Assembly: GCA_964549975.1 (NCBI GenBank)
Contig: CAZJWM010000054.1
Coordinates: 1-14,052, forward strand
From: UBA3263 sp964549975
Lineage (GTDB): Bacteria > Bacteroidota > Bacteroidia > Bacteroidales > Muribaculaceae
DNA: 14,052 bases
Direction of reading: 5' to 3'
The stretch's first letter is position 1, and each line of letters starts with the position of its first letter. Shown piece by piece: positions 11,904 to 14,052 of the stretch. The notes below the pieces were generated by a model. It worked only from the letters and a program-made list of their open reading frames with translations. It was not told the origin of the DNA and did no database searches. The position numbers and the translations under genes were made by a program.

Positions 11904-14052
11904 CGCTCTTTTCCGGCTCAATTATAGTGGTTTCTTCGTTGGCGGTATCCTCCTCAGGGTCGTCGGGGAGTTGTTCCTCGGCCACTTCGGCGGGTTCGAT
12001 TTCGGTGATGCTGCCCAGGGTGTAGGTGGTGAGTCGTTTGCCCTTGGCTTTGAATGATTTCACGCCCACAAACTCAGCGGCGGTCACCTCCAGCGGTTCG
12101 CGGAAGTCGTCGCCTCCGCCGAATTCAATGCGGAAACGCGCGCCCGGTTCGTCGCTCAGCGCCAGCAGCGAGGAGTCGCCGTTTTCGCTGAGGAAGCGTT
12201 GTTTCTTTGCCGATGCCTCAAACGTGAAACGCTTCAGATAGGGGTAGTTGCCCTGGTCAGCGTCGTTGAGCACGGCGGTCCACACCGTGTGGGGGCGGAA
12301 GCGCTCAATGCGCAGTATGTTGTCTTCGTAGTGGTTGGTGGCGTCGAACGAGGAGGTGTAGAATTCGCCGTTTTTCAGGATCACCAACACCAGGTCGGTG
12401 CCGCCGAATTCGCCCAGATAGTTGCCGCGACCGTCGTAGTTCAGGCGCAACACGTCGGGGTCGAACCACACCTTGCGGCCGCCCAACGTTGAGGCGCCCT
12501 TTTCGCGCAGCGAGAAGCGGTGCACCTCGTTGCGTGTGACGATGTTGCCGCGCGAGGTCTTGCCCTTGATGGCCAATTCGCCGAAGTCGATGTCAAACTG
12601 CAACTTGTTGAGACGCGCTTTGGGCTTGAGGGTAACGCGCACCACCTCGGCCTCGCCGTTGGAGTTGGCCGTGAAGTAGCACACTCGCGAGCCCGGTTTG
12701 CCCTGCGTCAGGTCGTATTCGCGGTCGCGCGTCACGCCGGTCACGGAGAAGCGTTTCATGTAGTAGGTGCCATCCTTGCCGTCGCGATAGATCACGTTGT
12801 AGACCGTTCGCGTGTCGTTGCGTTTGAACACGTCGATGTGCTCCACGTTTTTGCCCACAGAGAGCTTTTCCTGCACACGCGTCACCTTGTATTTGCCGTC
12901 GCGATAGAAGATAATCACGTCGTCGATGTCGGAGCAGGGGCAGATATATTCGTCTTTGGTCAACGACGTGCCGATGAATCCCTCGGCGCGGTTGATGTAG
13001 AGTTTCTTGTTGGCTTCGGCCACGTTGGCGGCCTCGATGCTGTCGAAACCGCGCACCTGAGTGCGGCGCGGGAAGGCCTCGCCATATTTCTCCTTCAGAT
13101 GTTCATACCATTTGATGGTGAAGGCGGTCATGTCCGAAAGGTCGGCCTTAAATTCGGCTATGCGATCGCGATAGGATGCAATCAGTTCGTCGGCTTTGTT
13201 GACGTTGAAGCGCAAGATGCGGCCCATCTTGATTTCATAGAGTCGCTGAATGTCTTCGTCGGTGATTTCGCGAATCAGTTGCGGCTGCCAGGGGAGCAGG
13301 CGTTTGTGAATATGCGCCGTGGCCTCCTCGAAGCTCTTGGCCTGTTCATATTCGCGGTCTTTGTAGATGCGCTCTTCGATGAAGATTCGCTCTAATGAGG
13401 CAAAATGGAGTTGCTCCTCCACCTCGCCACACTGAATCTCCAGCTCGCGGCGCAGCAAGTCAACTGTGGTGTCAACGCTGTGGCGCAACACGTCGCTCAC
13501 GCCCACGAAACAGGGCTTCTTGTCTTGGATTACGCAGCAGTTGGGGTAGATGGCCACTTCGCAGTCGGTGAAGGCATAGAGCGCGTCGATGGCCTTGTCG
13601 GAGGAGGTGCCCGGCTGCAGATGCACCACAATGCGGGCGGTTTCGGCGGTCATATCCTCCACCTTGCGGATGCGTATTTTTCCCTTTTCGCCGGCTTTGA
13701 GGATTGACGCAATCAGCGATGCCGAAGTCATACCAAAGGGGAGCTCCGTGACGGCCAGAGTCTTGTTGTCGACCTTCTCAATCTTGGCGCGCACCTTCAC
13801 GGCGCCGCCGCGTTGGCCGTCGTTGTAGCGGCTCACGTCGATGAAGCCGCCCGTGGTGAAGTCGGGCAACAGGGTGAACGGCTCGCCGCGCAGATAGGCC
13901 ACGCACGAGTCGAGAATCTCGTTGAAATTATGCGGCAAAATTTTGCTTGACAGGCCCACGGCAATGCCCTCCACGCCCTGCACAAGCAGCAGCGGGAACT
14001 TCACCGGCAGCGTCACCGGCTCCTTTTTGCGGCCGTCGTAGCTCGGCGTCCA
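11857..14052 (-). CDS. parC: DNA topoisomerase IV/gyrase subunit A, Bacteroidetes type (5' end outside window)
   Basis: This is the C-terminal 731 residues of a type IIA topoisomerase A subunit, open to the window edge and starting WTPSYDGRKKEP. The breakage-reunion domain shows GVEGIAVGLSSKILPHNFNE, FTTGGFIDVSRYNDGQRGG and TELPFGMTSASLI, followed by the helical coiled region (EERIYKDREYEQAKSFEEAT, ADELIASYRDRIAEFK). The C-terminal part is beta-rich, pinwheel-like (YICPCSDIDDVIIFYRDGKY, YLKRFTFEASAKKQRFLSEN) and ends in an acidic tail closing with GQERLF. The catalytic tyrosine and quinolone-determining region lie beyond the edge. The sequence resembles the long Bacteroidetes paralogue usually annotated as topoisomerase IV or DNA gyrase A; parC is the likelier name but gyrA-like annotation is possible. 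It heads the visible part of the - strand run leading to btuFCD. Confidence 0.9.
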   Translation of the reverse strand, partial: WTPSYDGRKKEPVTLPVKFPLLLVQGVEGIAVGLSSKILPHNFNEILDSCVAYLRGEPFTLLPDFTTGGFIDVSRYNDGQRGGAVKVRAKIEKVDNKTLAVTELPFGMTSASLIASILKAGEKGKIRIRKVEDMTAETARIVVHLQPGTSSDKAIDALYAFTDCEVAIYPNCCVIQDKKPCFVGVSDVLRHSVDTTVDLLRRELEIQCGEVEEQLHFASLERIFIEERIYKDREYEQAKSFEEATAHIHKRLLPWQPQLIREITDEDIQRLYEIKMGRILRFNVNKADELIASYRDRIAEFKADLSDMTAFTIKWYEHLKEKYGEAFPRRTQVRGFDSIEAANVAEANKKLYINRAEGFIGTSLTKDEYICPCSDIDDVIIFYRDGKYKVTRVQEKLSVGKNVEHIDVFKRNDTRTVYNVIYRDGKDGTYYMKRFSVTGVTRDREYDLTQGKPGSRVCYFTANSNGEAEVVRVTLKPKARLNKLQFDIDFGELAIKGKTSRGNIVTRNEVHRFSLREKGASTLGGRKVWFDPDVLRLNYDGRGNYLGEFGGTDLVLVILKNGEFYTSSFDATNHYEDNILRIERFRPHTVWTAVLNDADQGNYPYLKRFTFEASAKKQRFLSENGDSSLLALSDEPGARFRIEFGGGDDFREPLEVTAAEFVGVKSFKAKGKRLTTYTLGSITEIEPAEVAEEQLPDDPEEDTANEETTIIEPEKSDDEVRDEINGQERLF

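Noticed and set aside
12520..13395. Long + strand open frame of 291 codons within the topoisomerase gene
   Set aside because: It is antisense to well-conserved topoisomerase sequence and has no recognisable domain.
1..14052. Search by eye for tRNA genes, rRNA, CRISPR repeats, transposase genes or insertion-sequence ends
   Set aside because: Nothing convincing was found; genes fill almost the whole window and the only intergenic gap over 100 bases is 4939-5175.

Overview
The window reads as a chromosomal piece of a gut Bacteroidales bacterium, most likely a fairly GC-rich member of the Muribaculaceae or a relative (inference). The signs are a SusC/BtuB-type outer-membrane receptor next to secreted proteins, three promoters matching the Bacteroides consensus (TTTG, 20-base spacer, TAnnTTTG), short Bacteroidales-type C-terminal tails (YDLSGRRV...GLYI), a DUF4143 ATPase, a DUF3316-like protein and a Bacteroidetes-type topoisomerase subunit A. 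No RNA gene, insertion sequence or CRISPR array was seen.

Layout. Positions 3-3597 (+ strand) hold a tight run of three genes: the 3' end of a TonB-dependent receptor (BtuB-like), a secreted beta-propeller of BtuG type, and an unassigned secreted protein with an Ig-like segment, whose start overlaps the propeller gene's stop by ATGA. A DUF4143-type ATPase (3592-4938, - strand) converges on that run. A 237-base divergent intergenic region (4939-5175) carries two opposed promoters and a 33-base tandem repeat. Next come a small secreted protein (5176-5880, +) and a fusion of a YczE-like membrane domain to a cytidylate-kinase-like domain (5978-7291, +). From 14052 down to 7276 the - strand holds one compact run: topoisomerase subunit A (cut by the window edge), a DUF3316-like protein, an S41 peptidase lipoprotein, then btuF, btuC and btuD. 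Neighbouring genes in it overlap or lie within a few bases.

How it works together. The receptor, propeller, lipoprotein binding protein, permease and ATPase together make a nearly complete cobalamin (vitamin B12) route: capture at the surface, TonB-driven entry into the periplasm, then ABC import. The two halves lie about 3.7 kb apart on opposite strands. The segment between them is odd. It is bracketed by two 147-base direct copies (about 94% identical) of a gene-end cassette that encodes the same 48-residue C-terminus on two otherwise unrelated secreted proteins. Recombination between the copies would remove the ATPase gene and the small gene and still leave an intact upstream gene. The shared tail cassette and the unassigned protein coupled to the BtuG-like gene are the most interesting leads.
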